Origin: Bradyrhizobium sp.
GTDB lineage: Bacteria > Pseudomonadota > Alphaproteobacteria > Rhizobiales > Xanthobacteraceae
Assembly: GCF_027307225.1 (NCBI RefSeq)
Contig: NZ_DAHUXJ010000149.1
Span: forward strand, 61,606-125,605
DNA: 64,000 nt
Direction: 5' to 3'
Shown: piece after piece, positions 8,224-15,843 of the stretch
Numbering within the stretch: the stretch's first letter is position 1
How the letters are laid out: every line of letters begins with the position of its first letter
Made by a program: the position numbers and the translations under genes
Notes under the pieces: generated by a model
Database searches by the model: none
What the model saw: only the letters and a program-made list of their open reading frames with translations
What the model was told of the DNA's origin: nothing

Positions 8224-8657
8224 TGACGAGCCTGCCTTGCCGGTTCGCCTTGATCTGCGCTGCGGCGGCGTGGTTCGTCGGACCAAACCCTGCGCCGGCG
8301 CAACCGGCGCAGGTCAATACCATTGCTGACGTCGTTGCGAGATTGAAAGCTTGTTGGCAGCCGCCAGACCCCAGGCGAGCCCACGCCGGCATCGACATTA
8401 CGGTGATCGTCAGTTTCAAGCGAAACGGAGAGATTTTGGGCAAGCCGCGCGTCACCTATGAATCGGAACAGGCTGACGACAACGACCGTCTATTGTACCG
8501 GATTGCCGTGATGGAGGCATTGCAGCGCTGCACGCCAATGCCATTTACAGAAGGAATGGCCGGTGCCGTAGCCGGCCGCCCCTTCGCCGTTCGATTTCAA
8601 AACCGGAAACCTTCACCAACAGAGAAGCGAGCATGGCTGATACCGAAAATACTTTGA
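8223..8657 (+). CDS. Exported protein with TonB C-terminal-like domain; start overlaps hairpin element
   Basis: The best start is GTG at 8223, whose G is the last base of a CTAG hairpin end. It gives 144 residues with a signal-like segment (LICAAAAWFVGPNPAPAQPA). The rest (VNTIADVVARLKACWQPPD to FAVRF) resembles the TonB/TolA C-terminal fold used by small periplasmic proteins: a Cys-Trp after the first helix and the strand ITVIVSFKRNGEILGKPRV. There is no ribosome site because the element fills the upstream region, so the original 5' end may have been lost. The 3' end overlaps the next gene by 25 bp. Confidence 0.55.
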   Translation: MTSLPCRFALICAAAAWFVGPNPAPAQPAQVNTIADVVARLKACWQPPDPRRAHAGIDITVIVSFKRNGEILGKPRVTYESEQADDNDRLLYRIAVMEALQRCTPMPFTEGMAGAVAGRPFAVRFQNRKPSPTEKRAWLIPKIL

Positions 8658-9097
8658 TCCTCGAAACTACGCAGGGGCCCGTCACCATCGAAATGCGTCC
8701 GGATCTGGCGCCGGGCCACGTGGCGCGGATCAAGGAACTGGTGCGCGCCGGCTTTTACGATGGCATCGTGTTCCACCGCGTCATCGAGGGATTCATGGCC
8801 CAGACCGGCTGCCCGCAAGGTACCGGCACCGGCGGTTCCGGCCAGAAGCTGAAGGCCGAGTTCAATGCCGAGCCGCATGTGCGCGGCACGGCGTCGATGG
8901 CGCGCGCCGCCAATCCCGATTCCGGCGACAGCCAGTTCTTTATCTGCTTCGACGATGCGCCGTTCCTCAACAAGCAGTACACCGTCTGGGGAAAGGTGAC
9001 CTCGGGCATGGAGAACGTCGACGAGATCAAGCGCGGCGAGCCGGTCAAGGATCCCGACAAGATCGTGAAGGCGCGCATGGCCAAGGACGCGGCGTGA
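8633..9097 (+). CDS. Cytoplasmic peptidylprolyl cis-trans isomerase (cyclophilin)
   Basis: This 154-residue cyclophilin lacks a signal peptide, so it is expected in the cytoplasm. The active-site segment FHRVIEGFMAQTGCPQGTGTGGSG and the block SQFFICFDDAPFLNKQYTVWGKVTSGMENVDEIKRGEP are intact. The length matches PpiB-type single-domain enzymes. It follows the periplasmic paralogue, the usual tandem order in this group. A palindromic repeat of a different kind lies just after its stop. Confidence 0.94.
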   Translation: MADTENTLILETTQGPVTIEMRPDLAPGHVARIKELVRAGFYDGIVFHRVIEGFMAQTGCPQGTGTGGSGQKLKAEFNAEPHVRGTASMARAANPDSGDSQFFICFDDAPFLNKQYTVWGKVTSGMENVDEIKRGEPVKDPDKIVKARMAKDAA

Positions 9098-9106
9098 TGG
9101 TTTGTT

Positions 9107-9190
9107 GTCATTCCGGGGCGTCGCGCAGGCGACGAACCCGGAATCTGAGATTCCGGATAGCCGCGCAAGAGGCGCGGCTTCCGGAATGAC
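9107..9190. repeat. Palindromic GTCATTCCGG-type intergenic repeat
   Basis: The 84-bp block opens with GTCATTCCGGGGCG and closes with the inverse TTCCGGAATGAC. An inner palindrome AATCTGAGATT sits at its centre, with variable GC-rich arms on each side. I recognise this from experience as a repeat found between genes in Bradyrhizobium and Rhodopseudomonas. It is unrelated in sequence to the CTAG hairpins and may form a transcript end between the cyclophilin gene and queA. Confidence 0.7.
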
Positions 9191-9202
9191 GCTTAGCTCG
9201 AA

Positions 9203-10279
9203 ATGCGCACCGATCTTTTCGACTTCGAACTCCCCACCGAGCGGATCGCACTCCGCCCGGCGCATCCGCGCGACAGCGCGCGGCTATTGGTCGTCGAACC
9301 CGGCGCACGCCTGCACGACCGCGTGGTGACCGATCTGCCGCAATGGCTGAGGGAAGGCGATCAGATCGTCGTCAACGATACCAAGGTGATCGCGGCGCAG
9401 CTTAAGGGGAGACGGATTGGACGCGAGACTGAGCCGAAAATCGAAGCGACGCTGATCAAGCGGCTCGACGGCTCGCGCTGGCAGGCGTTGGTGAAGCCGG
9501 CCAAGAAGCTTGCGCCCGGCGATGTCGTGCGCTTCGGCAACGAGGGCAAGGTCTGTCTGCTCGGGCATCTCGATGCCGAAGTGGAGGAGAAAGGCAAAGA
9601 GGGCGCGGTGACGCTGTCGTTCTCCTTTCACGGGCCGACACTGGATTCCGCGATATCAGACCTCGGCAGCCCGCCGCTGCCGCCTTACATCGCCTCCAGG
9701 CGGGCGCCGGACGAGCAGGACGCGGCCGATTACCAGACCATGTTTGCGGTGAACGAGGGTGCGGTCGCCGCGCCCACCGCCGGTTTGCATTTCACGCCGG
9801 CGCTGGAGACAGCTTTGCGCGAACGCGGAGTCGGCCTGAACCGGATCACGCTCCATGTCGGCGCTGGCACGTTCCTGCCGGTCAAGGCCGACGACACCTC
9901 CGAGCACAGGATGCACGCGGAGTGGGGTACGATTTCCGCTGATGTCGCCGACACGCTCAATACGGCGCGCGCCAGGGGTGGCCGCGTCGTCGCCGTCGGC
10001 ACCACCTCGATGCGGCTACTCGAGAGCGCGGCCACGGAGAACGGCATCATCCAGCCATTCACCGACGAGACCGCGATCTTCATCACCCCGGGCTATCGCT
10101 TCCGCGCAGTCGATATTCTCCTGACCAACTTTCATCTGCCGCGCTCGACGCTGTTCATGCTGGTCTCGGCCTTTTCAGGGCTGGAGACCATGAAGCAGGC
10201 CTACAAGCACGCCATCAAGAGCGGCTACCGGTTTTACTCCTATGGCGATGCCTGTCTTTTGTTTCGGGAAGATAGCTAG
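9203..10279 (+). CDS. queA: S-adenosylmethionine:tRNA ribosyltransferase-isomerase
   Basis: The 358-residue enzyme moves the ribosyl group of SAM onto preQ1 in tRNA, forming epoxyqueuosine, the step after Tgt in queuosine synthesis. Diagnostic segments include MRTDLFDFELPTERIALRPAHPRDSARL at the N-terminus, EGAVAAPTAGLHFT near residue 190 and the C-terminal ETMKQAYKHAIKSGYRFYSYGDACLL. Its partner tgt lies about 1.4 kb downstream on the same strand, separated by the oppositely oriented asd. Its stop codon is 2 bp from the end of asd. Confidence 0.96.
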   Translation: MRTDLFDFELPTERIALRPAHPRDSARLLVVEPGARLHDRVVTDLPQWLREGDQIVVNDTKVIAAQLKGRRIGRETEPKIEATLIKRLDGSRWQALVKPAKKLAPGDVVRFGNEGKVCLLGHLDAEVEEKGKEGAVTLSFSFHGPTLDSAISDLGSPPLPPYIASRRAPDEQDAADYQTMFAVNEGAVAAPTAGLHFTPALETALRERGVGLNRITLHVGAGTFLPVKADDTSEHRMHAEWGTISADVADTLNTARARGGRVVAVGTTSMRLLESAATENGIIQPFTDETAIFITPGYRFRAVDILLTNFHLPRSTLFMLVSAFSGLETMKQAYKHAIKSGYRFYSYGDACLLFREDS

Positions 10280-10281
10280 CA

Positions 10282-11307
10282 TTACGCCGTCACCCGCTCC
10301 GGCAGGAGTTCCGCGATCTGCACCGCGTTCAGCGCTGCGCCCTTGAGCAGTTGATCGGCCGAGACAAAAAGCGAAATCGAACGTCCGCTCGGGTCGCTGA
10401 GATCCTTCCGGATACGTCCGACCAGCACATCGTCCTGACCTGAGGCCTCGATCGGCATCGGAAAATAATTCCTGACGCGGTCGTCGACGATCTTCACGCC
10501 GGGGGCGTTGGTCAGGACCCTGCGGACCTCACTTTCCGAGATCGGTCGCTCACATTCGAAGGTGATCGCCTGGCTGTGGGCGCGCAGCACCGGCACGCGC
10601 ACGCAGGTGACGCCGATCGCGATGGCGTCGTCCTCGAGGATCTTCCGGCTCTCGTTGATCACCTTGGTCTCTTCCTCGTTGTAGCCGGTCTCGGGATCGA
10701 TCGGGGTATCGTGGTTGAAGACGTTGAAGGCGTAAGGGTGGGGCAGCACCTTCGGGGTGAAGCTCTCGCCTGCGAGGTTGGCGCGGGTCGATTCCACCAG
10801 TTCTGCCATCGCCGCGGCGCCTGCGCCGGAGGCCGCCTGGTAGGTCGAAATGATCATCCGCTTGATGCGGTTCTGCCGGTGGATCGGCCAGAGCGGCATC
10901 AGTGCTGTTATCGCCGAGCAGTTGGGGACGGCGATGACGCCCTTGTGCTCACGGATACGGCGGCCGTTGATCTCGGGCACCACCAGCGGCACGTTCGGAT
11001 CCATGCGGAACGCCGAGGAGTTATCGATCACGACGGCGCCGGCCTTGACCGCAATCGGCGTAAACTTTCGCGAGACGTGGCTTCCGGCCGAGAACAGCGC
11101 GATGTCGACGCCGTCGAACGAATCTTCGCGCAGCTCCTCGATCTCGATGGTCTGGCCCCGGAAGCCCACCGTTTTTCCCGCGGACCGCCTACTCGCCAGC
11201 GCCTTGAGCTTGCCCACGGGGAATCCGCGCTTGTTCAGGGTTGCGATGAATTCCGCGCCAACGGCGCCGGTCACACCGGCAATGGCAACAACGGGATCTC
11301 TATTCAC
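10282..11307 (-). CDS. asd: Aspartate-semialdehyde dehydrogenase
   Basis: The enzyme reduces aspartyl phosphate to aspartate semialdehyde, the branch point for lysine/diaminopimelate, threonine and methionine. The NADP-binding start AIAGVTGAVGAEFI, the SRRSAGK segment and the catalytic cysteine in AVPNCSAI (residue 130) are present. GTG at 11307 is chosen because GGAG sits about seven bases before it; a GTG four codons upstream is possible. About 100 nt before the start lies an intrinsic terminator, and before that a short Thr/Lys-rich leader ORF, which suggests attenuation control. Confidence 0.93.
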   Translation of the reverse strand: MNRDPVVAIAGVTGAVGAEFIATLNKRGFPVGKLKALASRRSAGKTVGFRGQTIEIEELREDSFDGVDIALFSAGSHVSRKFTPIAVKAGAVVIDNSSAFRMDPNVPLVVPEINGRRIREHKGVIAVPNCSAITALMPLWPIHRQNRIKRMIISTYQAASGAGAAAMAELVESTRANLAGESFTPKVLPHPYAFNVFNHDTPIDPETGYNEEETKVINESRKILEDDAIAIGVTCVRVPVLRAHSQAITFECERPISESEVRRVLTNAPGVKIVDDRVRNYFPMPIEASGQDDVLVGRIRKDLSDPSGRSISLFVSADQLLKGAALNAVQIAELLPERVTA

Positions 11308-11407
11308 GTTCGTCTCCACTTTGTTTGGACATGATCTTCGCGCAAACGCTTAGGCGTTTGTCGCGAGGGAAAACCTGTTTCTACTTTTCCGGATCATGCC
11401 GCGGGCA

Positions 11408-11441
11408 ATAAAAAAGCCCCGGACCATTTGGTGCGGGGCTT
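11408..11441 (-). terminator. Intrinsic terminator in the asd leader
   Basis: Read on the minus strand, an AGCCCC...GGGGCT hairpin with an extended CACC/GGTCC stem is followed by a run of six T. It lies between the leader ORF stop and the asd start, so transcripts must pass it to express asd. The C-rich first arm could instead pair with the GGGGG run inside the leader ORF. Confidence 0.85.
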
Positions 11442-11465
11442 CGGATCGGATGGTGCGTCGTTCGA

Positions 11466-11537
11466 CTACGCGCGCACGCCTCCCGCGCCCCCGGAGGGCT
11501 TGGTTTTGGTCGTGGTTTTGGTAGTCGCTGACATCAT
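11466..11537 (-). CDS. Putative Thr/Lys-rich leader peptide of asd
   Basis: From the ATG at 11537 (a second ATG follows directly) a 23-codon frame runs to TAG. It encodes six threonines and three lysines within the first 13 codons (SATTKTTTKTK), then a Gly-rich tail coded by G/C runs. Threonine and lysine are end products of the pathway that asd feeds. The frame lies between a promoter and an intrinsic terminator, upstream of asd on the same strand. I infer a translated attenuator in which ribosome stalling at Thr or Lys codons prevents termination. No homologue search was possible. Confidence 0.65.
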   Translation of the reverse strand: MMSATTKTTTKTKPSGGAGGVRA

Positions 11538-11546
11538 GGGAGCGGA

Positions 11547-11575
11547 CTTATGGGCAAGAGTAGGCAAGTCGTCAA
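11547..11575 (-). promoter_or_regulatory. Sigma-70-type promoter of the asd leader
   Basis: On the minus strand TTGACG (11570-11575) and CATAAG (11547-11552) are 17 bp apart. The leader ATG begins about 10 nt after the -10 box, so the transcript would start at or within a few bases of the ATG. Confidence 0.6.
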
Positions 11576-11606
11576 CCGATTTTGCCGCGAAACCGTAAAG
11601 CAACGG

Positions 11607-11636
11607 TTGAACAGGGCGGTATTGTTACGCGATAAG
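11607..11636 (+). promoter_or_regulatory. Possible tgt promoter
   Basis: TTGAAC (11607-11612) and GATAAG (11631-11636) are 18 bp apart and end 8 bp before the tgt ATG. The match is moderate. It is divergent from the asd leader promoter. Confidence 0.35.
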
Positions 11637-11644
11637 CCGCTTCC

Positions 11645-12778
11645 ATGACCGTTGCCAATCATTTCGAACTGCTTGCAACCGATGGCGAGGCGCGAGCCGG
11701 CGAGCTGACGACGCCGCATGGCGTGGTGCGGACACCGGCCTTCATGCCGGTCGGCACGGCAGGGGCCATGAAGGGCATGCACTGGCGCGAGGTGCGCGAC
11801 GCGGGTGCCGATATCGTACTGGGCAACACCTACCATTTGATGCTGCGGCCGGGCGCTGAGCGGATCGCGGCGCTCGGCGGCTTGCAGGCCTTCACCGGCT
11901 GGAACGGCCCGATGCTGACCGACTCCGGCGGCTTTCAGGTGATGTCGCTGTCCGAGCTGCGCAACGTGAAGGAGACGGCCGTCACCTTTCGCTCGCATAT
12001 CGACGGCGCCATCGTCGAATTGTCGCCGGAGCGCTCGATCGAGGTGCAGCGTCTGCTCGGGTCCGACATCGCGATGCAGATGGACGAGTGCGTTCGCTTG
12101 CCAGCCGAGCGTGGCGACATTGAGCGGGCGATGCAGCTATCGTTGCGCTGGGCCGAGCGCAGCAAACGCGCGTTCGAGACCGCACCATCCGGCTACATGC
12201 TGTTCGGCATCGTGCAAGGCGGCGACGTTCCCGAGTTGCGGCGAACGAGCGCGCAAGGCCTCGTCGATATCGGCTTTCACGGCTATGCGATCGGGGGGCT
12301 GGCCGTCGGCGAGCCGCAACCGGTGATGCTTACGATGATCGAGGAGACCGCGCCGTTCCTTCCCAAGGAGCGGGCGCGTTATCTGATGGGGGTTGGAACG
12401 CCCGATGACATCCTTGAGGCCGTGGCGCGCGGCATCGACATGTTCGATTGCGTGATGCCGACCCGCAATGGCCGCCACGGCACGGCGTTCACGCGGTACG
12501 GCCAGATCAATTTGCGCAATGCGCGCCACGCCGACGATCCAAGGCCGCTTGACGAAACCAGCTCCTGGCCATCCGCGCGCACCTGTTCACGCGCCTACCT
12601 GCATCACCTCGTCAGGTCAGGCGAAACGCTCGGCGCGATGCTGCTCTCCGAGATCAACATCGCCTACTATCAACATTTGATGAGCGAGATCAGGCAGGCG
12701 ATCGCCCAGGGAACGTTCGCAGGGTTTCGCGAACGCACGCGCAGCGGTTGGAAAAAAGGCGACATTACGGCGCGCTGA
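11645..12778 (+). CDS. tgt: tRNA-guanine transglycosylase (queuine tRNA-ribosyltransferase)
   Basis: The 377-residue enzyme exchanges guanine 34 for preQ1 in tRNAs with GUN anticodons. The base-recognition segment TDSGGFQVMSL near residue 97 and the nucleophile segment FDCVMPTRNGRHG near residue 265 are intact. The usual zinc site (C-x-C-x2-C before YSRAYLHH) is not: here the segment reads DETSSWPSARTCSRAYLHH. Ser, Trp and Ala occupy the three cysteine positions, and the only Cys falls where the family has Tyr; the His remains. The fold may therefore be stabilised without zinc. It pairs functionally with queA upstream. Confidence 0.95.
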   Translation: MTVANHFELLATDGEARAGELTTPHGVVRTPAFMPVGTAGAMKGMHWREVRDAGADIVLGNTYHLMLRPGAERIAALGGLQAFTGWNGPMLTDSGGFQVMSLSELRNVKETAVTFRSHIDGAIVELSPERSIEVQRLLGSDIAMQMDECVRLPAERGDIERAMQLSLRWAERSKRAFETAPSGYMLFGIVQGGDVPELRRTSAQGLVDIGFHGYAIGGLAVGEPQPVMLTMIEETAPFLPKERARYLMGVGTPDDILEAVARGIDMFDCVMPTRNGRHGTAFTRYGQINLRNARHADDPRPLDETSSWPSARTCSRAYLHHLVRSGETLGAMLLSEINIAYYQHLMSEIRQAIAQGTFAGFRERTRSGWKKGDITAR

Positions 12779-12818
12779 AGGCCTCGCGCAGGCATGCAGG
12801 TTCGAAAAACGCTGGAAC

Positions 12819-12984
12819 CTAGTGCGGCGAATTTGAAGTTCCTATCGGTTTCGCCGTGAGTTCGTTATAGGAACTTCAAATTCAAAGCCGCACTAGAATC
12901 AGTAAGTTGCTAGAGCTCCTTTGATTCCGAAGTTCGCATCGGAGGGGCCGCAATAGCGTGCGAACTTCGGAATCGGAGCTCTAG
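12819..12984. repeat. Composite two-hairpin CTAG element, copy 5
   Basis: This is the cleanest copy. Hairpin one (12819-12896) has outer arms CTAGTGCGGC/GCCGCACTAG, a 16-bp inner stem GAATTTGAAGTTCCTA, and AAA unpaired on the 3' arm. The linker is AATCAGTAAGTTG. Hairpin two (12910-12984) has outer arms CTAGAGCTCC/GGAGCTCTAG, TTT unpaired on the 5' arm, and a 16-bp inner stem GATTCCGAAGTTCGCA. The final CTAG supplies the stop of the next minus-strand gene. Confidence 0.95.
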
Positions 12985-13196
12985 TTACACGACAAACGCT
13001 TGAACGAATGCTTGGTAACGAAGCCGTAACCGCAAGTGTCGCAGGTCCAGAGGTAACTGACAACGTTATCGGCCAGATAGGCTGACGCTTCGGCAGCCAC
13101 CATGGAATCGGCGCATACAGGACACGTCGGCAGATCGCTGCCACGCGGGCTATGCGATGTGGATGTGGTGGACAGGACTTCTGCAAGTGCTGACAT
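12981..13196 (-). CDS. Small zinc-ribbon-like protein
   Basis: The 71-residue product contains two cysteine pairs, CPVC near residue 25 and CDTC near residue 52, spaced as in a single zinc ribbon. Tyr/Trp residues lie between them (YLADNVVSYLWTCDTCGYGF). There is no signal peptide or membrane segment. The stop codon TAG is the CTAG end of hairpin copy 5, so the last residues may have been altered when the element arrived. Function unknown; DNA, RNA or protein binding are all possible. The 208 bp to cysK holds AT-rich promoter-like sequence only. Confidence 0.6.
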   Translation of the reverse strand: MSALAEVLSTTSTSHSPRGSDLPTCPVCADSMVAAEASAYLADNVVSYLWTCDTCGYGFVTKHSFKRLSCN

Positions 13197-13404
13197 CGCG
13201 GCCTCCCTCTCGATGTGAGCGTGACGTCACCATACAACAATTTGTTTGACGGTGTCGCAACACAAATGCGTTGGTTTTGCGATATTTGAAGTGGCGCGAA
13301 TTTTTGCGATGCAGCGAATTGTGGCGCGGAAATGCTTGAACGACGGCGCGCATTTTCCTCTATAAAAACTGACTCAAATTGTCGCTCGCATCGGAGAGAC
13401 GCGC

Positions 13405-14382
13405 ATGACTGAAACGTTGACGACGCATGCTGCGCAGCATCGCGGTCGTGGCCGGGTATTCGATAGCATCGTGGATGCGATTGGCGATACGCCGATAGTG
13501 CGGCTGCAACGGCTGCCGCAGCAGCGAGGCGCGAACGCGACGATTTTAGCCAAACTCGAATATCTCAGTCCCGCCGCGAGCGTGAAGGATCGCATCGGCG
13601 TCGCCATGATCGTGGCAATGGAGAAGGCCGGCCTCATCGATGCCGACACAGTTCTGATCGAACCGACCTCCGGCAACACCGGCATTGCGCTCGCCTTCGC
13701 GGCCGCCTCGCGCGGTTACCGATTGAAACTGGTGATGCCGGAATCGATGTCGATCGAACGGCGCAAGATGCTGGCGTTCCTCGGCGCCGAGATTGTCCTC
13801 ACGCCAGCGGGCCAGGGAATGAAGGCCGCGATCGCGACCGCCGAAGAGCTGGTGCGGACCACGCCGAAGGCCATCATGCCGCAGCAGTTCAAGAACCTCG
13901 CCAACCCCGAAATTCATCGTCAGACCACAGCCGAGGAAATCTGGAACGATACCGGCGGCAACATCGACATCTTTGTCGCGGGGGTCGGGACAGGCGGCAC
14001 CATCACGGGGGTGGGGCAGGTGCTGAAGGCACGCAAACCCTCGCTGCGGGTCGTTGCCGTCGAGCCGGAAGAAAGCCCGGTGCTTTCGGGCGGCCGGCAT
14101 TCTTCGCACAAGATCCAGGGTATCGGGGCCGGGTTCATTCCCGACGTCCTCGATCGCTCGGTCATCGATGAAATCGTCACGGTGGGCAGCGCCGACGCCA
14201 TCGAGACGGCGCGGGCAACGGCGCGCAACGAGGGCATCGCCGGTGGCATCTCCTCGGGCGCTGCGATTGCGGCTGCGATCAAACTGGGGCAACGTCCCGA
14301 AAATGCCGGCAAGACCATCCTGGCGGTCGTGCCGTCGTTCTCCGAGCGCTATCTCTCAACCGTGCTTTTTGAAGGAATCTGA
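13405..14382 (+). CDS. cysK: Cysteine synthase A (O-acetylserine sulfhydrylase)
   Basis: The 325-residue PLP enzyme makes L-cysteine from O-acetylserine and sulfide. The PLP lysine is K61 in SPAASVKDRIG. The substrate loop EPTSGNTGIALAF and the phosphate-binding GVGTGGTITGVG are intact, and the C-terminal substrate block is GISSGAAIAAA. Length and motifs match the CysK group rather than cystathionine beta-synthase, since no CBS or extra C-terminal domain is present. TATAAA at 13363 preceded by TTGAAC is a possible promoter. A BrnA-like gene follows after 2 bp. Confidence 0.95.
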   Translation: MTETLTTHAAQHRGRGRVFDSIVDAIGDTPIVRLQRLPQQRGANATILAKLEYLSPAASVKDRIGVAMIVAMEKAGLIDADTVLIEPTSGNTGIALAFAAASRGYRLKLVMPESMSIERRKMLAFLGAEIVLTPAGQGMKAAIATAEELVRTTPKAIMPQQFKNLANPEIHRQTTAEEIWNDTGGNIDIFVAGVGTGGTITGVGQVLKARKPSLRVVAVEPEESPVLSGGRHSSHKIQGIGAGFIPDVLDRSVIDEIVTVGSADAIETARATARNEGIAGGISSGAAIAAAIKLGQRPENAGKTILAVVPSFSERYLSTVLFEGI

Positions 14383-14384
14383 TC

Positions 14385-14624
14385 GTGTCCGACCAACCAC
14401 GGCGACCGCGAACCCTCAATGATGCCCGTACCGAAGCGGAAGCGGCGTTCAAGAAGATGACCAGGAAAGAGCCGGAAGCGGCGCCCAAGGCTAATGTGGC
14501 GCCGGGCGTAAAGGAGCAGGTCTCGCTGCGGATCGACCAGGGTGTGCTCGAATTCTTTCGAGCGGGCGGGCCGGGGTGGCAGGATCGGATCAACGAGGCG
14601 TTGCGCAAGGCCGCCGGGAAATAG
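14385..14624 (+). CDS. BrnA-like antitoxin family protein, orphan
   Basis: This 79-residue product starts with GTG two bases after the cysK stop, so it is probably co-translated with cysK. Its C-terminal half, VSLRIDQGVLEFFRAGGPGWQDRINEALRKAA, matches the ribbon-helix-helix segment of the BrnA antitoxin family. The N-terminal half is basic and Ala-rich. No BrnT toxin ORF lies next to it. It could be a stand-alone DNA-binding protein, perhaps a local autoregulator, or the survivor of a lost toxin-antitoxin pair. Confidence 0.7.
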   Translation: MSDQPRRPRTLNDARTEAEAAFKKMTRKEPEAAPKANVAPGVKEQVSLRIDQGVLEFFRAGGPGWQDRINEALRKAAGK

Positions 14625-14686
14625 TCGGCGTTAACCGCCGATCGCCCAAATCCGGCCTCAGGCTTCGACGGGTGCAGCCTGCGGCC

Positions 14687-14852
14687 GTGGTGGAGTGGAT
14701 TTGACATTCGCTCGCAGGGATCCGCGACCGCTTGTAGCGAATGTCAAATCCAAAACTCCACCAAAGACATATTTTTGCTAGCGTCCCTTTGGTTCTGACA
14801 TTCGCAAACGCGCGCGCCGCAACAAGATTCGAATGTCAGAACCGGGACCTAG
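14687..14852. repeat. Composite two-hairpin CTAG element, copy 6
   Basis: Hairpin one (14687-14764, ends GTGG/CCAA) has inner arms GGATTTGACATTCGCT/AGCGAATGTCAAATCC and AAA unpaired. The linker 14765-14777 is 13 nt. Hairpin two (14778-14852) has outer arm CTAGCGTCCC with TTT unpaired and inner arm GGTTCTGACATTCG. The minus-strand exporter gene reads through hairpin two and stops at its inner CTAG. Confidence 0.9.
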
Positions 14853-15698
14853 TGGCTTCAAGTTCAAGAGATTGCCGGTCAGGATGAGGAGCGCGCCCAG
14901 TACGGTGAAGATATCCATCCGCTCGGCGTAAAGTAGCCAGCCGGCAGCGGCGGTCAGCGGTACGCGGAGGAAATCCATCGGCAGCACGATCGTGGCGTCG
15001 GCATAGAGCATCGCGCGCGCCATGCAGAAATGCGAGAAGGTGCCCCCGATGGCAATTGCGATCGCGCAAGCCCAGACATAGGGCGAAGGCCAGACCCAGA
15101 CGTAGAAGGTAGGCAGCGCGCCGGCCACGACCTGGACCGCCATCATCCAGAACACGATGGCAACCGTCGTCTCGGTGCGGGTCAGGGATTTCATCATCGC
15201 AACCGACGTGCCGAAGCCGACCGCGGCGGCCAGCGCGATGAGCTGGCCCGGATTGACCTCGCCCGTTGCCGGACGGACGATCACGAAGACGCCGATCAGG
15301 CCGAGCACGATGGCCACGACCTTCCAGGTCGTCATGCGCTCGCCGAGAAAGCTCGCGGCCAGGATGGCCGTCCAGATCGGCATGGTGAATTCGAGCGACA
15401 CCACTTGTCCGAGCGGGATCAGCGTCAGCGCGTAGAACCAGCCGAGCTGCCCGGCATAGTGCAGGAGACCGCGGCCGGCGTGCATACGCAGCCGCGACGT
15501 GCGCAGCGCCGCGAGACCGCCTGCCAGGCGGATCAGGGGATACAGCATGATCAGGCCGAGGCTCGATCGGATCTCCATGATCTGGAAGACGTTGAGTTCG
15601 CGCGTCGCCTCGCGGCCGGCCACTGCGACCACCAGCATCAGGCTGAGCCAGCCTGCCATCCACAATGCGGCCTTCGGTTTTGACGGCGTTCGGGTCAT
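14778..15698 (-). CDS. EamA/DMT-family transporter with element-encoded C-terminus
   Basis: The 306-residue protein has ten hydrophobic helices in two EamA repeats, as in drug/metabolite transporters of the inner membrane. Features such as the PLGQVVSLEFTMPIWTAILA segment and the second-repeat GGTFSHFCMARAM are typical. The substrate cannot be inferred. The native protein appears to end near NLLNLKPL. From there the frame enters a hairpin element and encodes about 24 extra residues (GPGSDIRILLRRARLRMSE...) before the inner CTAG gives TAG. The tail is basic and would be cytoplasmic. Confidence 0.85.
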   Translation of the reverse strand: MTRTPSKPKAALWMAGWLSLMLVVAVAGREATRELNVFQIMEIRSSLGLIMLYPLIRLAGGLAALRTSRLRMHAGRGLLHYAGQLGWFYALTLIPLGQVVSLEFTMPIWTAILAASFLGERMTTWKVVAIVLGLIGVFVIVRPATGEVNPGQLIALAAAVGFGTSVAMMKSLTRTETTVAIVFWMMAVQVVAGALPTFYVWVWPSPYVWACAIAIAIGGTFSHFCMARAMLYADATIVLPMDFLRVPLTAAAGWLLYAERMDIFTVLGALLILTGNLLNLKPLGPGSDIRILLRRARLRMSEPKGR

Positions 15699-15843
15699 GG
15701 ATCAAACAAGCCGGGCTTAGGGGGCGATGACGCGGGACGCGTCAACAAAGCATGCCGGTATCGTCGAGCAGGCGCTTGTTTGCAACGGCCAAATGAGGCG
15801 ATGCTATAATCAGTGTACCCGCACGACGTTCAGGAGAACTTTC

